DNA of 64,000 nucleotides, taken from contig JBGTBD010000004.1 of assembly GCA_041749475.1 (NCBI GenBank), positions 6,532 to 70,531 of the forward strand, written 5' to 3'. Made by a program: the position numbers and the translations under genes. This document shows, piece by piece, positions 52,235 to 60,620 of this stretch; position 1 is the stretch's first letter, and each line of letters begins with the position of its first letter. The stretch comes from JBGTBD01 sp041749475. Lineage in GTDB: Bacteria; Pseudomonadota; Alphaproteobacteria; Rickettsiales; UBA998. The notes under the pieces were generated by a model. The model saw nothing but the letters and a program-made list of their open reading frames with translations, searched no databases and was not told the DNA's origin.

Positions 52235-54904
52235 ATGCGCCCTCAAAACACCTCTGGAGAACAGACGATCATGGTTGGCAATTCTATCCTCTGGCCGCGC
52301 GAACAATCCCGCTATTCATCCGATGCAGCCATCGACCTTTTCCTCGATGAAGGCAAGGTGAAGATTGTCAGCAGCCTTGATGAGTTCGAGTTGCCGGATA
52401 ATCCGACTTGGGCCGAAAACCCCTTCGGTAGCCGTATCTGGCAGTTGTATTACCAGTCGTTGGGCTGGTTATACGCGGGCGAGGCGGCATATAAGGCCGG
52501 AGAGTTCGCGGGCTTCCCGCAATACGCCAAGACCATGCTGATGGACTTCCTCGCCACCAACGATGACCCCACCCAGCCGACCGACCCCATGAGCTGGCAT
52601 GACGGCGGCACGGCCTTCCGCCTCGCCACCATTTCTTACCTGTACGAGAATTACATCAAGTTCGGCAATCCCAACGGCACGGTGGTGACCTTCAGCGCCG
52701 CCGAGCAGGACCTGTTCGCTCAGGGCCTCCAGAACCACCTTGACCAGATGCAGTTCCGCCTGAGTCAGGTCGATAAATACGAGGAAAGCAACCATCGCTT
52801 CTTCCACGGCATGGCGCTACTCAGCTATGCCACCGTCTTCGGGAAGGCCGAAGGCACACCTTATTACGAGCCGAATGCCGACCTGTATGTGGAGCAGGGG
52901 CTTGATGTCATCAACGAGATCCTCGGCAACATCATCAACCTCGACACCGGCGTTACCAAGGAACAGTCCTTCACCTACCAACGCCTCGATATGGGCCTCG
53001 TCATCGAAGCGCAGGAATATATTGTCGATAACGGCTACGCGCTGGATCACGACCTGAACGCCGTGATGGAGAAGATGCTGGAGTTCGATGTCCTCTCCCG
53101 CCGCCCCGGCAATCAAATCTCCGACGAGTACATCTCCGAGATAGGCGATACCGCCTTCGGAACCCGCGCAGGGACGTATTATACAGATATCGTTGAAGAC
53201 AAGGGACTTATCTCACCCTACGCAAAATACGCCCTGACCAAGGGCACAGAAGGCATCCGACCGCCCGATCTTATTGACTATCATGAATCAGGCTACATCA
53301 TCTACCGCCCCGAATATGAGTGGGAGAACATTCGCGACACCCGCGTCATCATGGATGTCAGCGAAAAGACCATCTCGCACGGGCATTATGACAATACCAA
53401 CATCCTTATGAGTTCTTTCGGTGAACGAATCCTCGTTGATTCCGGCGGTCCGTATAGCTACGACCGGAAGAACGATTTCGGGTATGCCGACTCCTTCCGC
53501 TCGCTTTATTTCATTACCTCCAAGGCGCATAACGTCGTTGTGGTGGACGGTCAGAACGTCAATGTGGACACGCAAGTCCTCTCGATTCTGGATAATGACG
53601 TCTTCTCCTTCACCTCCGCCAAGCATCGCGGCTTCGCGGGAGTGGACATCTATCGTAACTTGTTTGTGTTAAAAGACAGCGGGATAGTGCTGGTATTTGA
53701 TGTGGCGGATAACCTGAATGGTGCGCTGCATGAGTATGACCTCAACTGGCACTTTGACCCGTCCGCTATTGGCGTAGATGCCGGCAGCACCACTGAATTC
53801 AAAGTAGGCAATGTCCATGTCGATGGTGCATTCCTGACCGGCACAACAGCTGGGTATGAAGTTATCTCCGGACGCGCTGGGCCAGACCCGCAAGGCTGGG
53901 TCACCACCGCGCTTTATAATGCAACACCCGCACCCGTGCTGGACATCTCCCAGACGACCGGGCTGGATACATGGTTCATCTCCGCCTTCGCAACCTCGCT
54001 CAATCAGTCTCCCGCTTTACTGTTGAACGCGACAAAAACCGCCGGAGGGTTTACATCATCACTTCAATTTGACGGCGTAACCTACAATATTACAATAAAT
54101 AATGGAGTGCCGACTGTTATACAGAATGGCGATGCGCCGGACGCGAACACACTGCGAGGTGATAATTTCGCCAATCGTATCACCGGCACGGATGCCAACA
54201 ATATCATGTATGGAGAAGGGGGCGACGATAATCTCTACGGCCTAGGCGGTAACGACAACCTCATTGGTGGCACGGGTGATGACCGTATCAATGGCGGGAC
54301 GGGCAAGGATACGCTGGAAGGCGGTATCGGTAACGATCTCCTCAACGGCGACACGGATGATGACTCCATCCTTGGTGGCGATGGCGTTGACAATCTCTAT
54401 GGCGGGCAGGGTAATGACAGTATCGACGGCGGCTCAGGCAATGACGTCCTGCAAGGCGAAGAGGGCAACGACAGCCTGATCGGCGCTCTTGGGGATGACA
54501 AGCTGCGCGGCGGCATGGGCAACGACGTACTCAAAGGCGCATCCGGTAACGACGAAATGCACGGCGAAGCAGGCAATGACACTCTACAGGGCGGCGAAGG
54601 TGATGACCGTCTGAATGGCGGTGACGGCGATGATCGCTTCATCGACGATGTTGGGAACGACCTTGTGGTAGGCGGTGTCGGCAACGATATTTTCTATATG
54701 GGCGAAGGCGCAGACCGCTATTACGGTGATGTTGGAATAGACATTGCCGTATTCACCGGAACGAAGACCCAATATCTCTACGAGGATAGGGGAACCTACG
54801 TCGTCGTGATGGATCGATTCCTGACCGATGGCGACACGGGCCGCGATTATTTCTACGATGTAGATATATTCCGCTTCACCGATGGCGATATTCTCCACGC
54901 GTAA
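52235..54904 (+). CDS. Heparinase II/III-like polysaccharide lyase with RTX repeats
   Basis: 889 residues in two parts. The N-terminal part (about 1-640) looks like heparinase II/III and alginate lyases: a helical toroid with EESNHRFFHGMALLSYA (near 180-196, the Asn-His pair) and a beta domain with ISHGHYDNTNILMSSFGERI and VDSGGPYSYDR (near 378-408). The C-terminal part (about 656-830) has many GGxGxDxLx calcium-binding nonapeptides. It lacks an N-terminal signal peptide, as expected for type I secretion by the RTX route, but no type I exporter genes are in the window. Start ATG 52235 or 52271. Substrate (uronate-containing glycan) is inference. Confidence 0.9.
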   Translation: MRPQNTSGEQTIMVGNSILWPREQSRYSSDAAIDLFLDEGKVKIVSSLDEFELPDNPTWAENPFGSRIWQLYYQSLGWLYAGEAAYKAGEFAGFPQYAKTMLMDFLATNDDPTQPTDPMSWHDGGTAFRLATISYLYENYIKFGNPNGTVVTFSAAEQDLFAQGLQNHLDQMQFRLSQVDKYEESNHRFFHGMALLSYATVFGKAEGTPYYEPNADLYVEQGLDVINEILGNIINLDTGVTKEQSFTYQRLDMGLVIEAQEYIVDNGYALDHDLNAVMEKMLEFDVLSRRPGNQISDEYISEIGDTAFGTRAGTYYTDIVEDKGLISPYAKYALTKGTEGIRPPDLIDYHESGYIIYRPEYEWENIRDTRVIMDVSEKTISHGHYDNTNILMSSFGERILVDSGGPYSYDRKNDFGYADSFRSLYFITSKAHNVVVVDGQNVNVDTQVLSILDNDVFSFTSAKHRGFAGVDIYRNLFVLKDSGIVLVFDVADNLNGALHEYDLNWHFDPSAIGVDAGSTTEFKVGNVHVDGAFLTGTTAGYEVISGRAGPDPQGWVTTALYNATPAPVLDISQTTGLDTWFISAFATSLNQSPALLLNATKTAGGFTSSLQFDGVTYNITINNGVPTVIQNGDAPDANTLRGDNFANRITGTDANNIMYGEGGDDNLYGLGGNDNLIGGTGDDRINGGTGKDTLEGGIGNDLLNGDTDDDSILGGDGVDNLYGGQGNDSIDGGSGNDVLQGEEGNDSLIGALGDDKLRGGMGNDVLKGASGNDEMHGEAGNDTLQGGEGDDRLNGGDGDDRFIDDVGNDLVVGGVGNDIFYMGEGADRYYGDVGIDIAVFTGTKTQYLYEDRGTYVVVMDRFLTDGDTGRDYFYDVDIFRFTDGDILHA
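54204..54700 (+). repeat. RTX nonapeptide-coding repeat tract
   Basis: About sixteen in-frame units of the form GG-x-G-x-D-x-[LI]-x (for example GGEGDDRLN, GGSGNDVLQ, GGMGNDVLK). Each unit is about 27 bases and is imperfect at DNA level. In the protein they make a calcium-binding beta roll that folds outside the cell. Confidence 0.93.
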
Positions 54905-55372
54905 AGCTCTGGCACCTTATGCCCGCACCGCAAGGCAGGGCAAGCTTTCCAAATGCCTCGAGATACCCATTGGGCTATGAATAATAGTCGTATAATATAT
55001 ATTATGGAAAATATGGATGTGTGGGATAGGACCATAATAGGACATTATGAGCGAAGCTATGCAAACACCCCAGTGAATTCAGGACTAAAATAGATTTCGA
55101 TTCAGTTGTGGAGGCTTGCAATGTTTCATCATCGAATAGGAGCATGCCATGGGAACACTCCGGATGTCATCAACCGCATCTCCATCCATATGCTCCACGC
55201 CCATTGTCATTGATTTATATCCTGCAGACTGACATGCACGCATATGATTGCCCCTACACTGCTTTCCAAGGCCCTTCGAAAACCAATAATCCAATCCAAC
55301 ATTAAGAGAGTGTTAATTAGCATTTGATATATTAATGAATCAACGTCACCAATCGTAGGGCACGTGCTTCAT
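54905..55372. other. Intergenic region with no convincing gene
   Basis: 468 bases between the lyase and the prepilin gene. It contains AT-rich patches (aatatatatt near 54995), a CtrA-like site (55302-55316) and short frames with unusual Met/Cys-rich translations that do not look like proteins. No terminator with a clear T tract was found after the lyase. Confidence 0.6.
55302..55316 (+). promoter_or_regulatory. CtrA-like site upstream of the prepilin gene
   Basis: ttaa-gagagtg-ttaa is an exact TTAA-N7-TTAA pair, the core of the CtrA recognition sequence in Alphaproteobacteria (the consensus adds a final C, here T). It is 56 bases before the prepilin start, and pilus genes are classical CtrA targets. 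Confidence 0.5.
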
Positions 55373-57280
55373 ATGAGTAAAACCTCCTTCTCCAGCCGCT
55401 CCGGATTCAGCTTAGTTGAAATGGCGGTTATCCTAGCCATTGTCGCGGTCATCATCGGCGTCACCATGTCGGCCGGGAAAACGCAGATCGACGTGGCCAA
55501 TATGAAGACCACCAAGGATGGCCTCGCCAATATCAAACAGGCTCTTTTGCTTTTCCGCGATAAACAGGGCCGCTTCCCATGCCCTGCGCTGGAAACGGAG
55601 GGAAAATCCTCCGCTACGTACGGTCAGGAACAAGCCGGGTGCGACGTTGCATGTCCCGTCGGCATTGTGTGCATGAACAACGCCGCGATTGGGTTTGTGC
55701 CGTTCAAGGCGCTGGGACTGGATGAGAACGCGGCATATGATGGATGGGGCGGCAAGATAACATACGCGGTTGATATCCAGCAGACGGGCGGCTCCAGCTA
55801 CGCCAGCGGCACGCTGCAGGTAGTGGACTCCAATAACAATAAAGTCACCGCCTCACCCGCGTTCGGAGATGCGATTTTTGTTTTGCTCAGTCATGGGCCT
55901 GACAGGAAAGGCGCGTATTCAAAGACTGGAAATATCCTGGTCGCATGCGACGCAACGACGCTCGACGGCGAGAATTGTAACGGTGACGACATCTTCCGCA
56001 CCGCACGCTTTACGAACTCCACCGTCGCGGCGGATTTCTACGATGATTTCGTAACATGGTATTCACAGGATAAAAACCCCGTCGCATCGGCCGAGTCCAC
56101 ACCTTGCCTGAGCGGCCCGCTGAGCGCACGTACGCAGAAGTTTTCTGCAGGGGAGTATAATGGCTGTTACATCGGCAACGACAATAGGGTATATTGCTGG
56201 GGCAGCGGTGCTTACGGAGCATTAGCGCAAGGCGGCAGCACCACCGCTTCGAAAGTGCCGATTGCCATCGGTGGGGGTATTAATGACTGGATTTCCATCA
56301 GCACCGGTTGGCGCCATGCCTGCGGCATCCGTGCCAACGGCCACCTCTATTGCTGGGGGCGGAATTGGGATGGTCAGCTTGGCATCGGGACTACCACGGG
56401 TGTTATAGGCGGCCCCGCTTCGGTCGGCGTTCACTCCCCCACCGAAACCTCAGGCGCATCATGCAGTTGGTCGCAAGTGTCTGCCTCGTCATCGGTAACC
56501 TGCGGCATCCAGACGGACGGACGGCTCTATTGCTGGGGACGCGATTCGGACTCCAATATGATTGTTGAGCCGACAGAAGTATCAGGCGGCCATACGGATT
56601 GGATATATGTTGACTCCCGGTCTGCGGGCGGATGCGGTATTCGTGGCATAGGCGGTGCAGGATCAGCATATTGCTGGGGTAATAACCCGGAAGGCGAATT
56701 GGGAGATGGAACAAACACGAACAGTACCACACCGGTTCTCGTTAAAGATACTACCGGCTCCAGTTCCTATAATGACTGGACGATGATAGGAACGGAAGGG
56801 TTGGAAGCTGCCGTATGCGGTATCCGCTCTAACGGAACGGCATACTGCTGGGGCGGCAATCAAAGAGGACAGTTGGGATACGGTACAACCGGAGGTGCAA
56901 GCAACCTACCGAAACAAGTAGTGAATACAGCCAATAGCGGCACATGGTCGGACTGGTCCTTTATTGAAGGCAGTAAGCTTCATTCGTGCGGAGTGCGCGG
57001 CGGCGGACTTGGATATTGTTGGGGATGGACGGATTCCGGCAGGTTAGGAAATGGTGTGACCAGCGGTGATGCCAATACACCGCGCCTTGTGTTGGGTGGA
57101 TTTACCGACTGGGTGCGCATCGACCCGCAATACTCTGTGGCCACCTGTGGGTATCGTTCTACCGGAGCAGTATATTGCTGGGGGGATTCATGGATAAGCG
57201 GCTTGCTCGGAAATAACCAGCCGGACAATACGGTATATTCCACGCCTCAGGCTGTTCCCCTTCCCAAACCGATTCAATAG
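55373..57280 (+). CDS. Prepilin-type protein fused to a seven-repeat RCC1-like propeller
   Basis: 635 residues. The N-terminus SGFSLVEMAVILAIVAVIIG is a type IV prepilin signal: cleavage after Gly11, Phe12 as first mature residue, Glu16 as the mature Glu5, then the hydrophobic spine. Residues about 30-250 form a pseudopilin-like domain with Cys pairs. From about 260 there are seven repeats with an invariant YCWG (as in GRLYCWGRDSDS) and a CGI-type Cys shortly before each, which suggests a disulfide-rich RCC1-type seven-bladed propeller for binding. ATG 55373 is preferred over GTG 55364. Probably a pilus-tip or surface adhesin. Confidence 0.9.
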   Translation: MSKTSFSSRSGFSLVEMAVILAIVAVIIGVTMSAGKTQIDVANMKTTKDGLANIKQALLLFRDKQGRFPCPALETEGKSSATYGQEQAGCDVACPVGIVCMNNAAIGFVPFKALGLDENAAYDGWGGKITYAVDIQQTGGSSYASGTLQVVDSNNNKVTASPAFGDAIFVLLSHGPDRKGAYSKTGNILVACDATTLDGENCNGDDIFRTARFTNSTVAADFYDDFVTWYSQDKNPVASAESTPCLSGPLSARTQKFSAGEYNGCYIGNDNRVYCWGSGAYGALAQGGSTTASKVPIAIGGGINDWISISTGWRHACGIRANGHLYCWGRNWDGQLGIGTTTGVIGGPASVGVHSPTETSGASCSWSQVSASSSVTCGIQTDGRLYCWGRDSDSNMIVEPTEVSGGHTDWIYVDSRSAGGCGIRGIGGAGSAYCWGNNPEGELGDGTNTNSTTPVLVKDTTGSSSYNDWTMIGTEGLEAAVCGIRSNGTAYCWGGNQRGQLGYGTTGGASNLPKQVVNTANSGTWSDWSFIEGSKLHSCGVRGGGLGYCWGWTDSGRLGNGVTSGDANTPRLVLGGFTDWVRIDPQYSVATCGYRSTGAVYCWGDSWISGLLGNNQPDNTVYSTPQAVPLPKPIQ

Positions 57281-58059
57281 TCGCAACGTATTTCCATCCC
57301 GTCATATCCGATGACGATGTGTGGTGGCAATCTTCTGGAAAGTTCCTCGTGTTCGAGGCTATGACTCATATGCGTGAGGATGGCCTGTTTCGGGTTTACG
57401 CGCTCGATCCACTTAAGTGTCAAATCCAGATGTGCATGACTCGGGGCCGGAGCTTCCTGCAAACAATCCACAACCCAAACGTCAATGTTTTCAAGCGCTT
57501 GGAATGATTCCTCAACGAGGTTATTCACATCCGTTGAGTAGGCAAAATGTTCCGCTCGTAAACCTAATGTATGCATCTTCCCGTGAACCTGCGGAAATGG
57601 CTTAATTTCTACCCCACCGCCCAGTTGGATGGCAGTATAACTGGTCGTATCGATGATGTGCGGGATGACCCACGGCTTGTACCAGCCGTATTCCGGCTTG
57701 TGTGGTGTGAAGATATAGGCGAAACGCTGCTGTAATTCCGCCATTGTCCCGGCATCGGTATAGAGGTCTATCGGCCCGTCCTTGTGATAGTTCAGCGCCC
57801 TGAGGTCATCGATGCCGTGGCAATGGTCCGCATGTGCATGGGTGATGATGACCGCGTCAACGGTAGTGATATTATGGCGGATGGTCTGCTCGCGAAGATC
57901 GGGGCTGGCATCGATCAATACCCGCTTATCCCCAATCTCCACATAACAAGACGCGCGTAACCTCTTGTTCTTTGGATTGGCGGACGTGCATGTCCCACAC
58001 CGACATCCCAACACAGGAACCCCGAGCGATGCACCCGTACCGAGTAACGTGACTTTCAT
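57274..58059 (-). CDS. MBL-fold phosphodiesterase, PhnP-like
   Basis: Metallo-beta-lactamase-fold hydrolase of 261 residues resembling phosphoribosyl 1,2-cyclic phosphate phosphodiesterase. N-terminal LLGTGASLGVPVLGCRCGTC (a Cys cluster that binds a structural zinc in PhnP) and the metal motif ITHAHADHCHGIDDL are present; C-terminal HMSHSLEH supplies the last His. The start is ATG 58059, because the frame further upstream is translated from a palindromic repeat. It is the last gene of a minus-strand series after tatD; its stop overlaps the stop of the prepilin gene by 7 bases. Confidence 0.9.
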   Translation of the reverse strand: MKVTLLGTGASLGVPVLGCRCGTCTSANPKNKRLRASCYVEIGDKRVLIDASPDLREQTIRHNITTVDAVIITHAHADHCHGIDDLRALNYHKDGPIDLYTDAGTMAELQQRFAYIFTPHKPEYGWYKPWVIPHIIDTTSYTAIQLGGGVEIKPFPQVHGKMHTLGLRAEHFAYSTDVNNLVEESFQALENIDVWVVDCLQEAPAPSHAHLDLTLKWIERVNPKQAILTHMSHSLEHEELSRRLPPHIVIGYDGMEIRCDY

Positions 58060-58092
58060 ATCGTTGTATATATAAGGAAAACCTTTATTGCT

Positions 58093-58151
58093 GTCATGCT
58101 GAACTTGTTTCAGCATCCATCTGGCCCCTGAGAAACGCGTTCAGAGTAACA
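58093..58151. repeat. Dispersed palindromic repeat, family C (degenerate copy 3)
   Basis: The left arm gtcatgctgaacttgtttca is well kept. The right arm (ggcccctgagaaacgcgttcagagtaac) has diverged from the copies at 4750 and 41149. It fills the gap between the MBL gene and tatD. Confidence 0.75.
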
Positions 58152-58155
58152 GCAC

Positions 58156-58941
58156 CTATTGCGGCCTAACCGCCTTCGTGAACAACCGGAAAAAATTATC
58201 TGTCGTCGCCGCCGCGCATTCCTCTTCGGAAATGCCTTTCAGTTCCGCCAGTAACTTACTGGTATGGCGCGTATAAGCCGGTTCGTTACGTTTTCCACGA
58301 TAGGGCATCGGCGCGAGGTACGGTGAATCCGTCTCCACCAGCAACCTGTCCATCGGCAACGCCTTGGCCGCTGCACGCAACTCTTCCGCCTTCTTGAACG
58401 TCAGAATCCCAGACAGCGAAATATATAGCCCCATCTCCACACACGCCTCGCCCAGCGCCTGCGAGGAACTGAAGCAATGGATAAGACCGGGGAACGATTT
58501 CTCTTTCATTTCATCAGCTAAAATGCGGAGCGTATCCTCATCCGCATCCCGCGTATGGACGATGATGGGCAACCCCGTTTCCTTGGACGCCGCGATGTGG
58601 TTACGGAAACTCTCTTCCTGCTCCTTGCGCGGCGAATGCTCGTAATAGAAATCGAGTCCCGTCTCACCCAGCCCAATAGTCTTGGGCTTTTTCGCCGCCG
58701 CGACAAGTGTCTCCACGCTGGTGATAGACCCCACCCCCGCCTCATGCGGATGCACCCCGACCGAGCAATACACATCGTCGAATCGCTCGGCGATGGCGTA
58801 GATATCCGGGAATTCATGCATCTTGGTGCAGATCGTCTGCATCACGCCGACCCCCTCTGCCCGCGCCCGCGCCACCACTTCTTCCAGATCATCCTTGAAA
58901 TCCGGAAAATTCAGATGGCAATGTGAATCCACAATCAACAT
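58156..58941 (-). CDS. tatD: TatD-family metal-dependent hydrolase
   Basis: 261-residue TIM-barrel nuclease/hydrolase of the TatD family (3'-5' DNase activity in E. coli). N-terminal metal site DSHCHLNF, the middle GVHPHEA and GETGLDFYYEHS, HTRDADEDT, HCFSSSQ and the C-terminal LVETDSPYLAP are all present. It follows metG after a family B repeat and precedes the MBL gene, an order common in Alphaproteobacteria. Confidence 0.95.
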   Translation of the reverse strand: MLIVDSHCHLNFPDFKDDLEEVVARARAEGVGVMQTICTKMHEFPDIYAIAERFDDVYCSVGVHPHEAGVGSITSVETLVAAAKKPKTIGLGETGLDFYYEHSPRKEQEESFRNHIAASKETGLPIIVHTRDADEDTLRILADEMKEKSFPGLIHCFSSSQALGEACVEMGLYISLSGILTFKKAEELRAAAKALPMDRLLVETDSPYLAPMPYRGKRNEPAYTRHTSKLLAELKGISEEECAAATTDNFFRLFTKAVRPQ

Positions 58942-58959
58942 TTTTTCAACCTTAGAATT

Positions 58960-59020
58960 GTCATGCCGTCTTCATGACGGCATCCGGTCCACCAGACCCC
59001 GTCATGCGACGGGGTGACGA
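58960..59020. repeat. Dispersed palindromic repeat, family B (copy 2)
   Basis: Two hairpins, gccgtc-ttcat-gacggc and ccccgtc-atgc-gacgggg, with the same linker as the copy at 4672-4740. It lies between tatD and metG and may reduce read-through. Confidence 0.85.
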
Positions 59021-59055
59021 TTATATATTTACGCGCTCCTTCTAAGCTAGAAGGT

Positions 59056-60609
59056 CTACGCCGCCGTCTCCAACTCAACCCGCGGGAACACAGGCGACAA
59101 TTCCGGCAACACCGTTCCCGGCTGAAGCATATTCTCCGGATGCAGGAAATTGAATTTCCGATCCGACTCCGGCACAGCCAGAATATCCAGCATCTTCGCC
59201 GCCGAATCCGGGATGAACGGCAAAAGCATGATTGCAATGCAGCGGATATTATCCGCCAGCACATAAAGCACCGTACGCATCCGCGCCTCATCGGTCTTCT
59301 TCAACGACCACGGCGCCATGCGGTCGATATAGAGATTCGCCTTCGTCGCGATACTGACAATATCGCCCAACACCTCATGGAACTTGCAGTTCTGCATCTT
59401 TTGCCGCGTCTCATCCGGCGTCGTCTCGGACGTTACATGTGCTTCATTGAGCTGCGCACGATCCTCATCGGTCAAATCCGAAAGCGTACAATTAGGGATT
59501 TTCCCCTCACAATGCTTATGGATCATCGAAAGCACGCGCTGCGCCAGATTCCCGATATTATTCGCCAAATCGGAATTCACGCGATTGACCAACGACTCCC
59601 GTGCAAAATTCCCGTCATTGCCGAACGGCACTTCCCTAAGCAGGAAATACCGCGTCTGGTCTAATCCGTATTTTTCCACCAGATGCTGAGGCGCGATCAC
59701 ATTGCCCAGCGACTTGGACATCTTCTCACCCTCGATCGTCCACCATCCATGCGCGAATACTTTTTTCGGCAACGGTACATCCGCACTCATCAGGAACGCG
59801 GGCCAGTACACAGTATGGAACCGCACGATATCTTTCCCCACAAGGTGCAAGGATGCCGGCCAGAATTTTTTGTACATCTCGCTATTCGTATCCGGGTAAC
59901 CCGCTGCGGTAAGATAATTCACCAGCGCATCCAGCCACACATACATGATATGCTTCTCGTCCCCCGGCACAGGAATTCCCCATGTGAATGTCGTGCGTGA
60001 CACGGAGAGATCCTTCAATCCCCCCTTCACGAAACTCAATATCTCATTACGCCGCGATTCCGGCTGGATGAAATCCGGGTTCGCCTCATAGAACGCGATC
60101 AACTTGTCCTGATAGACAGACAGTTTGAAGAAATAACTCGGCTCCTCGACCCACTCGACAGGCGCACCCGTCGGCGCTTTGCCGTCCACCAACTCGGATT
60201 CGGCATAGAATGCTTCGTCACGGACACAATACCAGCCGTCATACGAACCGAGATAGATATCGCCCTTCTCCAGCAATTTCTTCCATATCGCTTGGGCAGA
60301 TTTAATGTGGCGCGGCTCGGTGGTGCGGATGAAATCATCGTTACTGAGATTGAGCAGCGGCGAGAGTTCGCGGAAATGTTCGGATACCATATCGACGAAA
60401 TCCTGCGGCGACACCCCGGCGGCCTGTGCCGATTTCTCCACCTTCTGGCCATGCTCATCCGTGCCCGTGAGGAACTTGACATCCTTTCCATCCAGCCGCA
60501 TGAACCGCGCCAGCGTATCGGCGGCGACGGAAGTATAGGCATGGCCCAGATGCGGCTTGTCATTCACATAATAGATGGGCGTGGTGATGTAATAGGTGTC
60601 CTGATTCAC
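59056..60609 (-). CDS. metG: Methionyl-tRNA synthetase
   Basis: Class I synthetase of 517 residues. N-terminal TPIYYVNDKPHLGHAYTSVA contains the HLGH signature; KMSKSLGN is the second ATP motif; the anticodon-binding helical domain is C-terminal. The connective insertion has few cysteines (only GWYC), so it is the form without a full zinc knuckle, and there is no C-terminal dimerisation (Trbp111) domain. It follows holB by 11 bases in the rlpA-dacA-tmk-holB-metG order. Confidence 0.96.
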   Translation of the reverse strand: MNQDTYYITTPIYYVNDKPHLGHAYTSVAADTLARFMRLDGKDVKFLTGTDEHGQKVEKSAQAAGVSPQDFVDMVSEHFRELSPLLNLSNDDFIRTTEPRHIKSAQAIWKKLLEKGDIYLGSYDGWYCVRDEAFYAESELVDGKAPTGAPVEWVEEPSYFFKLSVYQDKLIAFYEANPDFIQPESRRNEILSFVKGGLKDLSVSRTTFTWGIPVPGDEKHIMYVWLDALVNYLTAAGYPDTNSEMYKKFWPASLHLVGKDIVRFHTVYWPAFLMSADVPLPKKVFAHGWWTIEGEKMSKSLGNVIAPQHLVEKYGLDQTRYFLLREVPFGNDGNFARESLVNRVNSDLANNIGNLAQRVLSMIHKHCEGKIPNCTLSDLTDEDRAQLNEAHVTSETTPDETRQKMQNCKFHEVLGDIVSIATKANLYIDRMAPWSLKKTDEARMRTVLYVLADNIRCIAIMLLPFIPDSAAKMLDILAVPESDRKFNFLHPENMLQPGTVLPELSPVFPRVELETAA

Positions 60610-60620
60610 GAAACTATCCT

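Noticed and set aside
54204..54700. CRISPR-like periodic repeat
   Set aside because: The roughly 27-base periodicity is in frame and encodes RTX nonapeptides; repeats are imperfect and there are no spacers.
55085..55294. 69-residue minus-strand frame in the gap before the prepilin gene
   Set aside because: Met/Cys-rich translation, no ribosome site and no coherent codon use.
58060..58116. N-terminal extension of the MBL-fold protein
   Set aside because: The extra residues are translated from a family C repeat (MLKQVQHD), a common artefact; the conserved domain starts at ATG 58059.
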